A stretch of 22,100 bases of DNA from Entrophospora sp. SA101 (lineage: Eukaryota > Glomeromycota > Glomeromycetes > Entrophosporales > Entrophosporaceae): NCBI GenBank assembly GCA_958430865.1, contig CAUDNR010000954.1, positions 1-22,100 of the forward strand, written 5' to 3'. The translations under genes and the position numbers were made by a program. A model generated the notes under the pieces. The model ran no database searches, was not told the DNA's origin, and saw only the letters and a program-made list of their open reading frames with translations. Below are positions 1 through 9,487 of the stretch, in pieces (position 1 is the stretch's first letter; every line of letters starts with the position of its first letter).

Positions 1-326
1 GCTATACCACATTATGAAAAAGCACTTAAATTACCATCAGTAAATCAAATTTTGAAACAAAAAATTGATAAAGTTTGAATATTTTTATACGTTTGTGTTT
101 ACATGTAATATTGATTACTATGAAACTCACCGATTATATTTGATATATATATATATAGGGCAAGAAAAAACAATTAGAAACTGACGAAAACGAAGTTGAA
201 AATTTCGAAGAAAATGATCCTACAGATATTAGAAAAGAAGCTGTCTATGATTTATATTTAAATTATATGGAAACAGGATCTTCAGCTTTAGCTCAAATGT
301 TATTAAAAAAATATTATGCAATATAA
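1..326 (+). CDS. C-terminal end of a TFIIIC TPR subunit-like protein (partial, 5' end outside window)
   Basis: Two exons are visible: 1-72 and 159-326, joined in phase 0 by an 86 nt intron (73-158, GTTTGA donor, ATATAG acceptor); the stop is TAA at 324-326. The second exon is acidic (Glu/Asp/Asn rich) and then ends in a TPR-like helix pair, RKEAVYDLYLNYMETG followed by ALAQMLLKKYYAI. This ending matches my recollection of the Tfc4/GTF3C3 (tau131/TFIIIC102) C-terminus, in which an xxEAxYNLxLIYxxxGNxxLAxxxLxKYxxI pattern closes the last TPR. That protein is the TPR scaffold of TFIIIC, which recruits TFIIIB to RNA polymerase III genes in the nucleus. Only about 80 residues are present, so another TPR protein is possible. 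The exon structure is well supported; the family call is moderate. Confidence 0.62.
73..158 (+). other. Intron in the TFIIIC-subunit-like gene
   Basis: An 86 nt AT-rich intron with GT at 73-74 and AG at 157-158. Reading through would hit TGA at once, while splicing joins two open frames in phase 0. A (TA)n run directly precedes the acceptor. Confidence 0.65.
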
Positions 327-1390
327 AAATTTATTTATTGGAATTACTGGTAGCGTTGCTTGATAGTTTATAATTCAAAAATTACATAGAGAGAGAAAGG
401 ACAAACCGAACCTCTAAAAGACTGATTAGGAACTGGAATAAAAAAAACAAACAGAATTAAAGACATTAAATTTTTTTATTTTTGGCACATAAAAATCATA
501 GAGTGACTAATAAGATACCCGATTTCTTTTAATGAAAATCAGAAAGAGGGTTTTGTACCAATACCATTAAGTCTTGTTGCACCTTATGATTGTAAATCAG
601 ACTTACATGGATGGAATCTTTTTCATCCAGCGTATTCCGTCAAGCAACGTGGATTGGACAATTGTAAAAAGTTTAATTTTTTTAATGGACAAAAAAAAAC
701 CACGTGATGGATGGGTTACAAGCATATCTATATGTTTTGTACAGAGCTCTGATGTTTCCCCGTTATCTGCACCAAAAGTTTCGTCCCTACACTATAAAAC
801 ACTCCCTTCATTCAATTCATCTAAAATTAAATATTGTAGGATGGTATATAAACATACATGGATGGATAAGTCATGTGCCTTATTATTTAATATTAATATT
901 TAATTAATATTATAAAGATACAGAAATAAAACATTAATACGGAAAAAAATAAAAATAGTGTACGGAAATAATAATAATAATAATAATAATAAAAATAAAA
1001 AATGGAATTTTTCCCCGAATTATTATTATTACGTGTTATTGTGTTATGTCAACTATTATTATCATAAACTTTACTAAAAAGAGATTTATGCATGGAAAAC
1101 TTCACCCTGCACTACGACTTGAAATGGATTAAATTCTAATGACCTGTCTTTCTCTATTCATTTTCTATTCTAAATACATTTAATCTTGTATATAATATGG
1201 TTAGTTCTTTTAAATCGTGAGAGTTAAAATTGCATGCATGCGTGTAAATTTAAAATTTAAAATTCCTTTTTGGGTTGGGTGAGAAAATGTTTCATGGTGA
1301 AAACGAGTTCAATAATTATAGATAACTTTAATCTTACTGATTTGTATAAAACACATGCCTAGAATCTGGATTTAAACCGGATCAATAATA
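327..1390. other. Intergenic spacer with (AAT)n microsatellite
   Basis: No convincing gene. The spacer is strongly AT-rich. It holds an (AAT)n microsatellite at about 967-991 and a recurring short motif ATGGATGGA near 608, 703 and 857. Open frames of up to 109 codons here have no recognisable domain, cross the low-complexity sequence, and are not coding-like. Confidence 0.5.
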
Positions 1391-1396
1391 ATCCAG

Positions 1397-1420
1397 ATTA
1401 TAGCTATATATATACATCTC
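1397..1420 (+). promoter_or_regulatory. Candidate TATA region of the VLIG-like gene
   Basis: TATAGCTATATATATACA lies about 45-60 bp upstream of the ATG at 1459, followed by a short pyrimidine-rich leader (CTCTC, CTTTCCCTTACC). This is the spacing of a compact fungal core promoter. The local DNA is AT-rich, so chance is a real alternative. Confidence 0.3.
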
Positions 1421-1458
1421 TCAAGTTTGTAACTTTCCCTTACCATCATCATTACACG

Positions 1459-4193
1459 ATGATTGATAATAAAGTGATAACGATACATGAGAAATGGCAT
1501 TCGATTCTAGGTGAAGAAATACCTTTGATTGAACCTCACGATTATGTTAAACTCAGTAAAATTTTAGCACCTCCAAAATTGACAGCTCACGAAATGAACG
1601 GAAGTGTTGCTTACGTTCTTCACTATATTCGCCAGAAAGTTAAAATGTGGGGGGCTGATGTTCTTAGAGCAGAAAATATTAAAACTTTGGTCGAGGAAGA
1701 CGATGATGTTTCTGATGAGGAATCCGAATCTTCTGATATGGGATCAATGGACGAAGGCCAAGATGTTCGGAAAAATCAATTGTCTCGATTTGATTGCCTT
1801 GCTAGTTTGCTTGCCTCTGTAGAATGCACTGTAGCTCAAGATATCTTTCGAACCTTATCTCAATTCCCAGTTGCACTTCCTTTGACAATACCCGAATTAG
1901 ATAAAGAAGAAATGTTTAAAGTGATGCTTCCTTTGCTTGTTGGTCCAGTTATCAAGTGGGAAACGAAACCTGGAACAATTGTTGAAAACCACCTTTTCAA
2001 TGATCGTTTCAGATTGATTGTCGCCATTCGAATCGGAACAAACTCTCCAGGTAAAAGCGTCATTCTCAACCAATTAATGGCATCGGATTCTATGTTCTCT
2101 TCGAGTTGTGAACCAAGAGCAGAATATGGGATTCCACATATGATTAATGGAAGCATCGAGTTTACTTGGCTAACCCAAGAAACTTGCGGGGTGAGTCTAT
2201 GGAATGACGTTTTTGAAAATTATTATAAAGAAGGGGCAAAGGAAATCGCTTTACTTGCGAATTTACATGGAGATGCTTTAGATTATCCAGATCAAATTAA
2301 ATTTTTAAAGCAACTTCCTTCTAGTTTCTTGATTTTTTTAATGCCTGGATGTACCACAAGTCAAATAGATAAACTCGAGGCTCTAATTGGACCCAAAAAA
2401 ATCATATATGGCTGGGTGAATAAAAAGAACACAGACAAAAAGAAATACACGATCGACACCAAATTTTTAATGAAAGATAAAACATTAAAAAAAGTACGCA
2501 TGATGTTTAAAGAAGCTTTAGATTTTGATACTTCATCATTCAATGCTATGATTAAATTGAGAGGATCGCTTCAATTGGCCGAAAGCATTGAACTTGCCGA
2601 GTCTCAGCTTTTGGCAGACTTTGTCAAAGAAAAAACTTGTCGTCACATTAAACTGGAAGGTTGTTAGACTTTTTTTTTTTTTTTAAACCATCCTAAATCA
2701 TTTCAAGTCAGCTTATATCAATTACTGTTTCTCGTTTTTTTTTTTTATAATCTGAAGTTATGCAGCTTCAAAGAAAACCACCCAACGATCTCCAAATTTG
2801 GAAAAATAATACAGAGTTGCAATATTTAATATTTTTGTACATAAACATTCTAAAACTACCTCTCAACAAAAGGATACGAGCTCTAGCACATCTTGAAAGA
2901 GAAGTATCCAGGCTTTCTATGATAGAATCCTCTGGGGTTCGAAATCAGGCTGTGTTGAAAAGAGAAGAATTGCGTAAATCCAGTTTGGTTGATAGGAATC
3001 AAGAAAATGAAATGAAAATTCGAGATGAAATTGCAAAAATTTGGGCAAAGGTTGATAGCATGAGTTTAGGTTTGGAACATTTTTTCCGTGAGTTGGGACA
3101 AATCTACAAGATTTCTTCTATCAACGACCCAGACAGTGAAATTGTATTGAAGTTGCCAGAACTTTACGCTCAACTACTGATTGGTGGCCACACCATAGAA
3201 TTACTTGATGGTGATGCTGGATCTATATCTGAAGCTTGGTTCTCAGCCATTTGTGGGCATATTTGTAATGCATATCCTAGACTTAGAATTTTTGTAGTCA
3301 GCATACTTGGCCTACAATCATCAGGAAAGTCAACTCTCTTGAATGCTCTTTTTGCATGTAGATTTGCTGTTTCAGTTGGGCGTTGTACTAGAGGTCTTTT
3401 CATGCGATTATTGTTTTTGGAAAAAAATTTATCCGACCAACTTGGCGTTGATGCATTTGTCCTAATTGACACTGAAGGTCTTGGTGCACCAGAAAAGATG
3501 GATGACCCAGAATCGGAAAAGAAAGATCGAATATTAGCAACTTTTGCAATGGGTGTAAGCAATTTAACAATTCTCAATGTGCTTGGAGAATCAACACGTG
3601 ACTTGACTGAGATTTTGCAGATAGCAATTGTAACAATGGCACGTCTTGAAGAAGCTGGAATAGCCCCTGACATTATGATGGTGCAGCATGTTTCTGAACG
3701 AAATGCAGCAAGACTGTCTGAGCCAGAAGAAAAATTTCGGGCGGCTCTTCAAGAGGCTTTGAAAATAGCTAAAGAACAAGACATTGAGATGGGAATATCC
3801 AATACAGACTGTCTCCAAATACTTGATGAAAGGATAAAAAAAGGCCAGCTTCTTAAACAATTTCGGCCATTTAAAAATGGTGCAACTGCCTATGCCCCAC
3901 CATCAGAGCAATACCATGAGGATGTTGTGAATTTATACAACTCCATAATTAATGATTGTAAGAATTCGCAGAGCAAAATTGAATTTTCGAAATGGCATTC
4001 GCTAATTCAAGACTATTGGAATGCAGTATCTCATGAGGACTTTGCTGTTCGTTTCAAAAACATCAGAGAAATTTATGAATTTATTGATCTTGGCAAACGA
4101 ATCACAAAGTTGAAGGAAACCATCGACAAAGCATTCCTAAAACACGAGGAATCAATTATGCAAAAAATTCGTACCAAGCTTCAAAAGACTTAG
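1459..4193 (+). CDS. VLIG-type large GTPase, 5' part (N-terminal region, pseudo-G domain and complete G domain), stopped by tandem duplication
   Basis: Exon 1 starts at the first in-frame ATG (1459). It ends at 2659 or 2662 in phase 1, and joins exon 2 at 2758 (AAG acceptor). Exon 1 has an acidic stretch (residues 76-92), then a region matching the VLIG/URGCP N-terminal pseudo-GTPase domain: SQFPVALPL, a P-loop-like GTNSPGKS (193-200), ANLHGDAL and SSFLIFLMPG. Exon 2 has a helical linker rich in Arg/Glu (402-500). The VLIG G domain follows: G1 GLQSSGKST (about 585), the VLIG hallmark VGRCTRG, and G3 DTEG (638-641). Vertebrate relatives are interferon-inducible cytosolic GTPases of about 2400 residues; a role in fungi is unknown. 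Translation stops at TAG 4191-4193, two codons into the second copy of a 907 bp duplication, so the C-terminal half is lost unless splicing removes one copy. Confidence 0.8.
2660..2757 (+). other. Intron 1 of the VLIG-like gene
   Basis: Exon 1 meets a stop at 2665-2667, followed by a T-rich stretch. The next open frame, which continues the VLIG linker, starts at 2758-2760 in another frame. A donor at 2660 (G|GTTGTT) or 2663 (GTTAGA) leaves phase 1. The AAG acceptor at 2755-2757, preceded by a long T tract, supplies the two missing bases. An upstream CAG at 2709-2711 leads into a stop and is excluded. The exact donor is uncertain. Confidence 0.6.
3279..4185 (+). repeat. 907 bp perfect tandem duplication, copy 1
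   Basis: The stretch starting AGACTTAGAATTTTTG at 3279 recurs at a constant offset of 907 bases up to 4185. By eye I found no substitution or indel between the copies. The unit covers the whole G domain, from just before G1 to the following helical region ending in RTKLQ. The base before the unit (T, 3278) and the last base of the unit (A, 4185) differ, as do the first base of the unit (A) and the base after copy 2 (G), so there is no microhomology at the junction. Confidence 0.95.
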
Positions 4194-5092
4194 AATTTTT
4201 GTAGTCAGCATACTTGGCCTACAATCATCAGGAAAGTCAACTCTCTTGAATGCTCTTTTTGCATGTAGATTTGCTGTTTCAGTTGGGCGTTGTACTAGAG
4301 GTCTTTTCATGCGATTATTGTTTTTGGAAAAAAATTTATCCGACCAACTTGGCGTTGATGCATTTGTCCTAATTGACACTGAAGGTCTTGGTGCACCAGA
4401 AAAGATGGATGACCCAGAATCGGAAAAGAAAGATCGAATATTAGCAACTTTTGCAATGGGTGTAAGCAATTTAACAATTCTCAATGTGCTTGGAGAATCA
4501 ACACGTGACTTGACTGAGATTTTGCAGATAGCAATTGTAACAATGGCACGTCTTGAAGAAGCTGGAATAGCCCCTGACATTATGATGGTGCAGCATGTTT
4601 CTGAACGAAATGCAGCAAGACTGTCTGAGCCAGAAGAAAAATTTCGGGCGGCTCTTCAAGAGGCTTTGAAAATAGCTAAAGAACAAGACATTGAGATGGG
4701 AATATCCAATACAGACTGTCTCCAAATACTTGATGAAAGGATAAAAAAAGGCCAGCTTCTTAAACAATTTCGGCCATTTAAAAATGGTGCAACTGCCTAT
4801 GCCCCACCATCAGAGCAATACCATGAGGATGTTGTGAATTTATACAACTCCATAATTAATGATTGTAAGAATTCGCAGAGCAAAATTGAATTTTCGAAAT
4901 GGCATTCGCTAATTCAAGACTATTGGAATGCAGTATCTCATGAGGACTTTGCTGTTCGTTTCAAAAACATCAGAGAAATTTATGAATTTATTGATCTTGG
5001 CAAACGAATCACAAAGTTGAAGGAAACCATCGACAAAGCATTCCTAAAACACGAGGAATCAATTATGCAAAAAATTCGTACCAAGCTTCAAA
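4186..5092 (+). repeat. 907 bp perfect tandem duplication, copy 2
   Basis: Directly abuts copy 1 with no spacer. Because 907 is not a multiple of 3, entering this copy shifts the frame by +1 and gives TAG at 4191-4193. The original protein frame is restored only when copy 2 is read in its own frame, in which it is open through the unit and on into the unique 3' part of the gene. Confidence 0.95.
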
Positions 5093-7017
5093 GTTGGTCT
5101 CCTAATGACAGATCAAATATGAATTTACGTCACCAGTGCTTAGAATTGATTGAAAAAGGGCTACAGAAAATACCAGATTGCAATGATTCCGGCTGTGAAG
5201 AATGTGAAAGTATAAACAAGGAAAGGATTGAATTGGAAGAGTACCTCAAAGATAAGAATAATGAAATGTGTGAAATAGAAACCAAACAAACAATTGAGGA
5301 TTATATCAAACTCAATCGTCATTCTGCATCCATAAAACTCACTCAGATGCTCGATGCCAGTTTCATCCGAAAAGGTATTTCATCCGAATCTCTTGACATA
5401 ATTAACAACCGTTTAGAAGGGATTCTAAGGAATATGCCAAGTGGTAGACGATTGACAGATTATCAACGTAAAAAAGAAGTTGAAGAAATATGGAGTTTGT
5501 TGCGAAATAACATATTATCAAAATACAACATTAAGCCAATAGTGGATCAAATAGATAAGGAGGTCAAAGATGCGTGTTCTCATTTATCGTCAGTAGGATT
5601 CTATCAACAATACATGAATGGAAACTCTCCAGATTTATCTAAATGCAAGGCATATAAAGCATTTAGAGGCCTTATTCCAACATGCTTGGATATAAGAGAC
5701 GCCTGCGCTCTCCAGGAAAAGCTTGATAATTTGGTAGATTCAATCTTGGAAAAAAGGGCATCTTATCATTATTACCCTGGAATTGTGCGCGACCTTGCAA
5801 AAGTGATAGAAAAAACGCTTAACGATAATGCAAGTCTTCTTCGCGTCAAATTTTTGCCAGAATTCAAATGGAATGCTTACTTGTATGCTTTGTTGAAATT
5901 TAAACCAAAAATGATAAGCTTTCAAAAAAAATGGGAAATGGATAATACTCCACTTGGCATCCTTGATCAAAAGAAAGAGGAATATTTAAAGATGATTGAT
6001 ACCCGGCTTCAATATGGGCATACACTTGTTTCTGAGGGACATATTGCTGGGGATTATTTACTGAGGGTCATTCATAAAAAAGCAATGGATGCAGGAAGCG
6101 CTGAGCGAAAAACTGCGGTGCGTAATATTGGTTGGTTGACGTGTACTGAATCAGTTAGGCTTAAATATTTTGAGAATCTTGCTGAACAGGTTCAAAGAGG
6201 CGACAAAAAAGAAGCTATAGAGCATTTTTCATGGCCAAAAGGATCCATAGAATATTGGTTTAAACGTAAAGTTGATGGTAATACAAGTGGAAATCCAAAG
6301 CAAAAATACAATGATACCTTTAACTCAGAATTCAATCGAGTCATTCAAGAAATTCGTAACTGTCAAAGTTTCGAGGCAATCAAAAAATTTATAAATGATT
6401 ACATGACGCAAGTTGACAAAGTGGACTACAAATTGGATCTTAGAGACACAAAAGATGAAGATTTTAGAATATTCTATCATGCTGTCGAGGAAGAGCTTAA
6501 AACTAAAGGGGGTGGTCGTTATCCAAAAGATGAGCCTTTTCAAGATCCGTCTAAAGATAAATCAATCATGGAACTGCTTGGATGCACAGAAGCGTGTTAT
6601 TTTTGTGGAGCTTTGTGTTGGGGATCTCAGGGACATTATAACGACAGTGGCGAAACAAAAAGACATCATACTAGCCATCAACCTGGTGGTCTTGCAAGGT
6701 TCAGTTATAGAGGTTCGAAAGAACTAGTTGCAATGCCATGTCATAAATTGGAAGATAATGTGGGTGTGTGGTATTTTGGCAAGGAGGACCCAACACCTTG
6801 GAGCGTTGTAAAAGCTCATGATTTTAAGGATTGGAGATTTGAATCTCACTACCAACACTTATTTAATGATCTTATGTGCTGGTTCTTTGAAAAATTGCAC
6901 GTAGATCTGGCAAACAAATATGGACTCAAACCATCAACTTATAACGAAATGAGTAAATATGGTTGTATAAACTTGAGTTACAGTGATATTATTAGTACGC
7001 TTAGAACAAAAATTTAA
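4246..7017 (+). CDS. VLIG-type large GTPase, 3' part (second G-domain copy plus helical region and Cys/His C-terminus)
   Basis: This is the continuation of the same gene. The frame is open from 4186, so it includes a second copy of the P-loop; the first in-frame ATG (4246) lies just after the P-loop, so a product starting there would lack G1. DTEG, MMVQHVSE and the helical region repeat copy 1. Unique sequence from 5093 encodes a long alpha-helical stalk without introns. Near the end is a Cys/His cluster, CTEACYFCGALCWGS then HYNDS, RHHTSHQPGG and MPCHKLE, followed by DWRFESHYQHLFNDLMCWFF. This matches the VLIG/GVIN C-terminal pattern (CPxCGAPC, NHDGDH, HRP, then a W-rich stretch) and probably binds zinc. 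Counted with one copy of the repeat, the full protein would be about 1517 residues. No expression data can be read here; the piece may be spliced to the 5' part or be dead. Confidence 0.78.
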   Translation: MNALFACRFAVSVGRCTRGLFMRLLFLEKNLSDQLGVDAFVLIDTEGLGAPEKMDDPESEKKDRILATFAMGVSNLTILNVLGESTRDLTEILQIAIVTMARLEEAGIAPDIMMVQHVSERNAARLSEPEEKFRAALQEALKIAKEQDIEMGISNTDCLQILDERIKKGQLLKQFRPFKNGATAYAPPSEQYHEDVVNLYNSIINDCKNSQSKIEFSKWHSLIQDYWNAVSHEDFAVRFKNIREIYEFIDLGKRITKLKETIDKAFLKHEESIMQKIRTKLQSWSPNDRSNMNLRHQCLELIEKGLQKIPDCNDSGCEECESINKERIELEEYLKDKNNEMCEIETKQTIEDYIKLNRHSASIKLTQMLDASFIRKGISSESLDIINNRLEGILRNMPSGRRLTDYQRKKEVEEIWSLLRNNILSKYNIKPIVDQIDKEVKDACSHLSSVGFYQQYMNGNSPDLSKCKAYKAFRGLIPTCLDIRDACALQEKLDNLVDSILEKRASYHYYPGIVRDLAKVIEKTLNDNASLLRVKFLPEFKWNAYLYALLKFKPKMISFQKKWEMDNTPLGILDQKKEEYLKMIDTRLQYGHTLVSEGHIAGDYLLRVIHKKAMDAGSAERKTAVRNIGWLTCTESVRLKYFENLAEQVQRGDKKEAIEHFSWPKGSIEYWFKRKVDGNTSGNPKQKYNDTFNSEFNRVIQEIRNCQSFEAIKKFINDYMTQVDKVDYKLDLRDTKDEDFRIFYHAVEEELKTKGGGRYPKDEPFQDPSKDKSIMELLGCTEACYFCGALCWGSQGHYNDSGETKRHHTSHQPGGLARFSYRGSKELVAMPCHKLEDNVGVWYFGKEDPTPWSVVKAHDFKDWRFESHYQHLFNDLMCWFFEKLHVDLANKYGLKPSTYNEMSKYGCINLSYSDIISTLRTKI

Positions 7018-9135
7018 GCAATTCATTAAATTGTAAAATTCGGGTCTAAACTTTTGTGATAATAAAAATAATGTAAAGTTTCTTTCTCAAGTAAAAAGAA
7101 ATAAACCTTTTTTCTTCTATTAAAGTGTATTTGTACGTGATATTCTAATTGAAAAGTCTCAAAAGGTCAGTAAGGTATTGATTATGAAATATTTAACGAA
7201 TCATTCATGAAACAAGCTTCTTAGTATTAGTATTAGTATAATACGATCACCTCCTATTACTATATGTTCAAATTTTTATACTATATCAACTGTTATAGAT
7301 AGTACGAGAAATTCAGCAAGAGCACTGCTGACCTTTCCTAAAATTTAATTCCAAGTAAACTTGCTTAATATATTTGTCATTTACTCAAAGTTTTCGTAAA
7401 TTGCGGGAATTTTAAAATTTTCGTCCCGAATTTATAATAACAACCCTATGAAATTTTACAATATTAATTATCAAGATGATAAAAAAAAGGAAAATGGTAA
7501 ATAATACAAATACTTTTAACCTATATTTCCCGAGATGTTACTATGTTAATAGGATTTTTGGCCATATTTTTCTGAGAAAAGAAACTTTGACGATTCTTCC
7601 GGATTGGTAGTTTAATCCATAAAATATAAAAGCAAGAAGATGTTATTGTAGTGTTGGTGGAGTATAAAATATTTGAATTTCTAAAAATTCAAAATTAACA
7701 ATTAACAAACAGAAAAGAATTTTAAAAATGCTCCAATAACGATTACGAAAAGAAATATACCAATCATTTGTTGTTGATACGGACCTTATAATTACCCAGC
7801 GGGATCTGCTCCGCGTTTTGATTCCAATTAAAATATTTATATAAAATAAAAGACACCACACTATCAATACAAATAAAAAAAATACCTCTGGTTGGTTATT
7901 AACACGTCTTCAGACGAGTGCCAAACCATATCATACCAACTACAACACTCGCGTTTTGTCATTGAAAAATAAGATTGTTTTTCCAAGGAAGGAAAAAAAA
8001 ATCAATTCGCATCAACAAAAAAAACCAATAGGATAAATAATCTGCGGAGGAAAAATGTCACAAATTTTGCCAATTGAATGAAACTAATCTCAAAGAACAT
8101 ATTTATGTATTTTTTTTCAAGAATATCGAAAAAAATAAGTATTTGCTCTTGGGGATGTAGAGATGAGTGAAATTGAAAGTTGTCAAGAAAGTATAAACGA
8201 TAGAAATCTTACTGCAGGCTGGTTTGCATGTTCCCTTTCTAAAATATATAGAAAAAATTAAATTAATGATTTAAAACAATGAAAAGAATAAAATCGTCGC
8301 ATATAATAATAATAATAACTAATTCGATTGTCACAATGATTCTTTTTGATTTCATTTAATCATTAACCTTTGGAAAAAGAAATCATGTAAATCCCTTTTT
8401 AATTTAAATATATGTATATATAAAAATATTAATTAAAAATATAAAAATAGATACAAAAGTAAATATTGAAAAAAAACATACTACCATATACTTGGGTATA
8501 ACAACTTGATAGTTTGATTGACACAGTGGTGCAGTCTTGCAATTTTTTTATTGTATATTTTAAATATAATTAATCATATGTCTTTAACAAAATAAACATG
8601 ACTTGGCTATTTAATCATTTCCTTGTAAGTGAATGCCTTCATCCATCAAATATTCATGATAGTCATGATTATTATTCAATACATTTGATATTATCATTGA
8701 CATAACAAACAATTGCATCACCCAAGTAGTAATAATACCAGAGCCATTCAAAAATGAAACTTTTAATAATGCATGTCTACCCAGATCTCTGGGATTCACA
8801 ATAATAAATTATTCTTCCTGATTATTAATTATGGTTCCTTATGAATAATAAATCTGATGTTGATCATAGGTGTCACATTTAATTGAAATTTCCTATCACA
8901 AACGTGCAAGTGCCGTGCAAAGCATCAATTCAGCACCATGGAATTTTTTCCACAGGTGAAAGTGGTTTGAACAAGTTGAAAGGCTTTGGACAAAACATTC
9001 CCTTATCCCCCCCTAATACCAAGCTGGATGTTACATATATGGGCATTGATCACTGATAGCTGGTGCTTGTGTGATGATTGCTGCATGTTATTGCCACACT
9101 AGCATAAAAGTTGGACCTGCAACTGGTTGAAAATT

Positions 9136-9168
9136 CAGCAACTCAGAAGGTTGCAACCTGGGTTGCTG
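9136..9168. repeat. Nested palindrome
   Basis: CAGCAAC at 9136-9142 is the inverse of GTTGCTG at 9162-9168. Between them lies a perfect 12 bp palindrome, AGGTTGCAACCT (9148-9159). The surrounding DNA is less AT-rich than the spacer average. Likely part of a repeated element. Confidence 0.6.
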
Positions 9169-9204
9169 TTTTAGATTTTCCCTGAATTCGGAGTTTTGAG
9201 TCCT

Positions 9205-9247
9205 GGGTTGTTGTCTTTTTGGTGGCATGCCTACTCACCAACAACCC
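9205..9247. repeat. Inverted repeat with 9 bp perfect arms
   Basis: GGGTTGTTG at 9205-9213 pairs with CAACAACCC at 9239-9247 across a 25 nt loop. It lies 36 bp after another palindrome that uses the same GGTTG/CAACC words, which suggests a single repeat family. Confidence 0.6.
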
Positions 9248-9416
9248 TACCCCATTTAAATAACAAATTCAGCTGGTCAAATAAAAATTAAAGAGATGCA
9301 GAAAATTTGGGGAAACGATCAATTTATAACATAACATACCAAAATTCAAGCCTTTTTCCTGTTGGCCACATTGCTGACAAAGATGTATGTATATAATCGT
9401 GCAATAATTTTAATCT

Positions 9417-9487
9417 ATACAACAGGGGACTGATTGGGCAAAAACCCAATCTAGTCCCCCTAGTATACACACAAAAATTTGTTGTAT
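9417..9487. repeat. Long nested hairpin
   Basis: The inner stem is GGGGACTGATTGGG (9425-9438) against CCCAATCTAGTCCCC (9445-9459), with one bulged T and a CAAAAA loop. The outer arms are ATACAACA (9417-9424) and TGTTGTAT (9480-9487), a perfect 8 bp match. It could be a small foldback element or an RNA hairpin; no coding sequence overlaps it credibly. Confidence 0.65.

Noticed and set aside
574..907. Overlapping plus-strand frames of 109 and 67 codons
   Set aside because: They overlap in different frames in AT-rich DNA with repeated ATGGATGGA words, have no motif and no good context; not called as genes.
3170..4767. Identical pairs of minus-strand frames opposite the GTPase domain
   Set aside because: They are antisense shadows of the duplicated coding sequence, repeated only because the DNA is duplicated.
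7643..7990. Minus-strand coding-like peptides (NWNQNAEQIPLGNYKVRI; MIGIFLFVIVIGAFLKFFSV)
   Set aside because: The first recalls a Kre9/Knh1-like cell-wall domain ending and the second a membrane segment, but no consistent exon model joins them and stops interrupt every trial.
8611..8799. 62-codon minus-strand frame
   Set aside because: No recognisable domain, no splice partners, composition compatible with chance.
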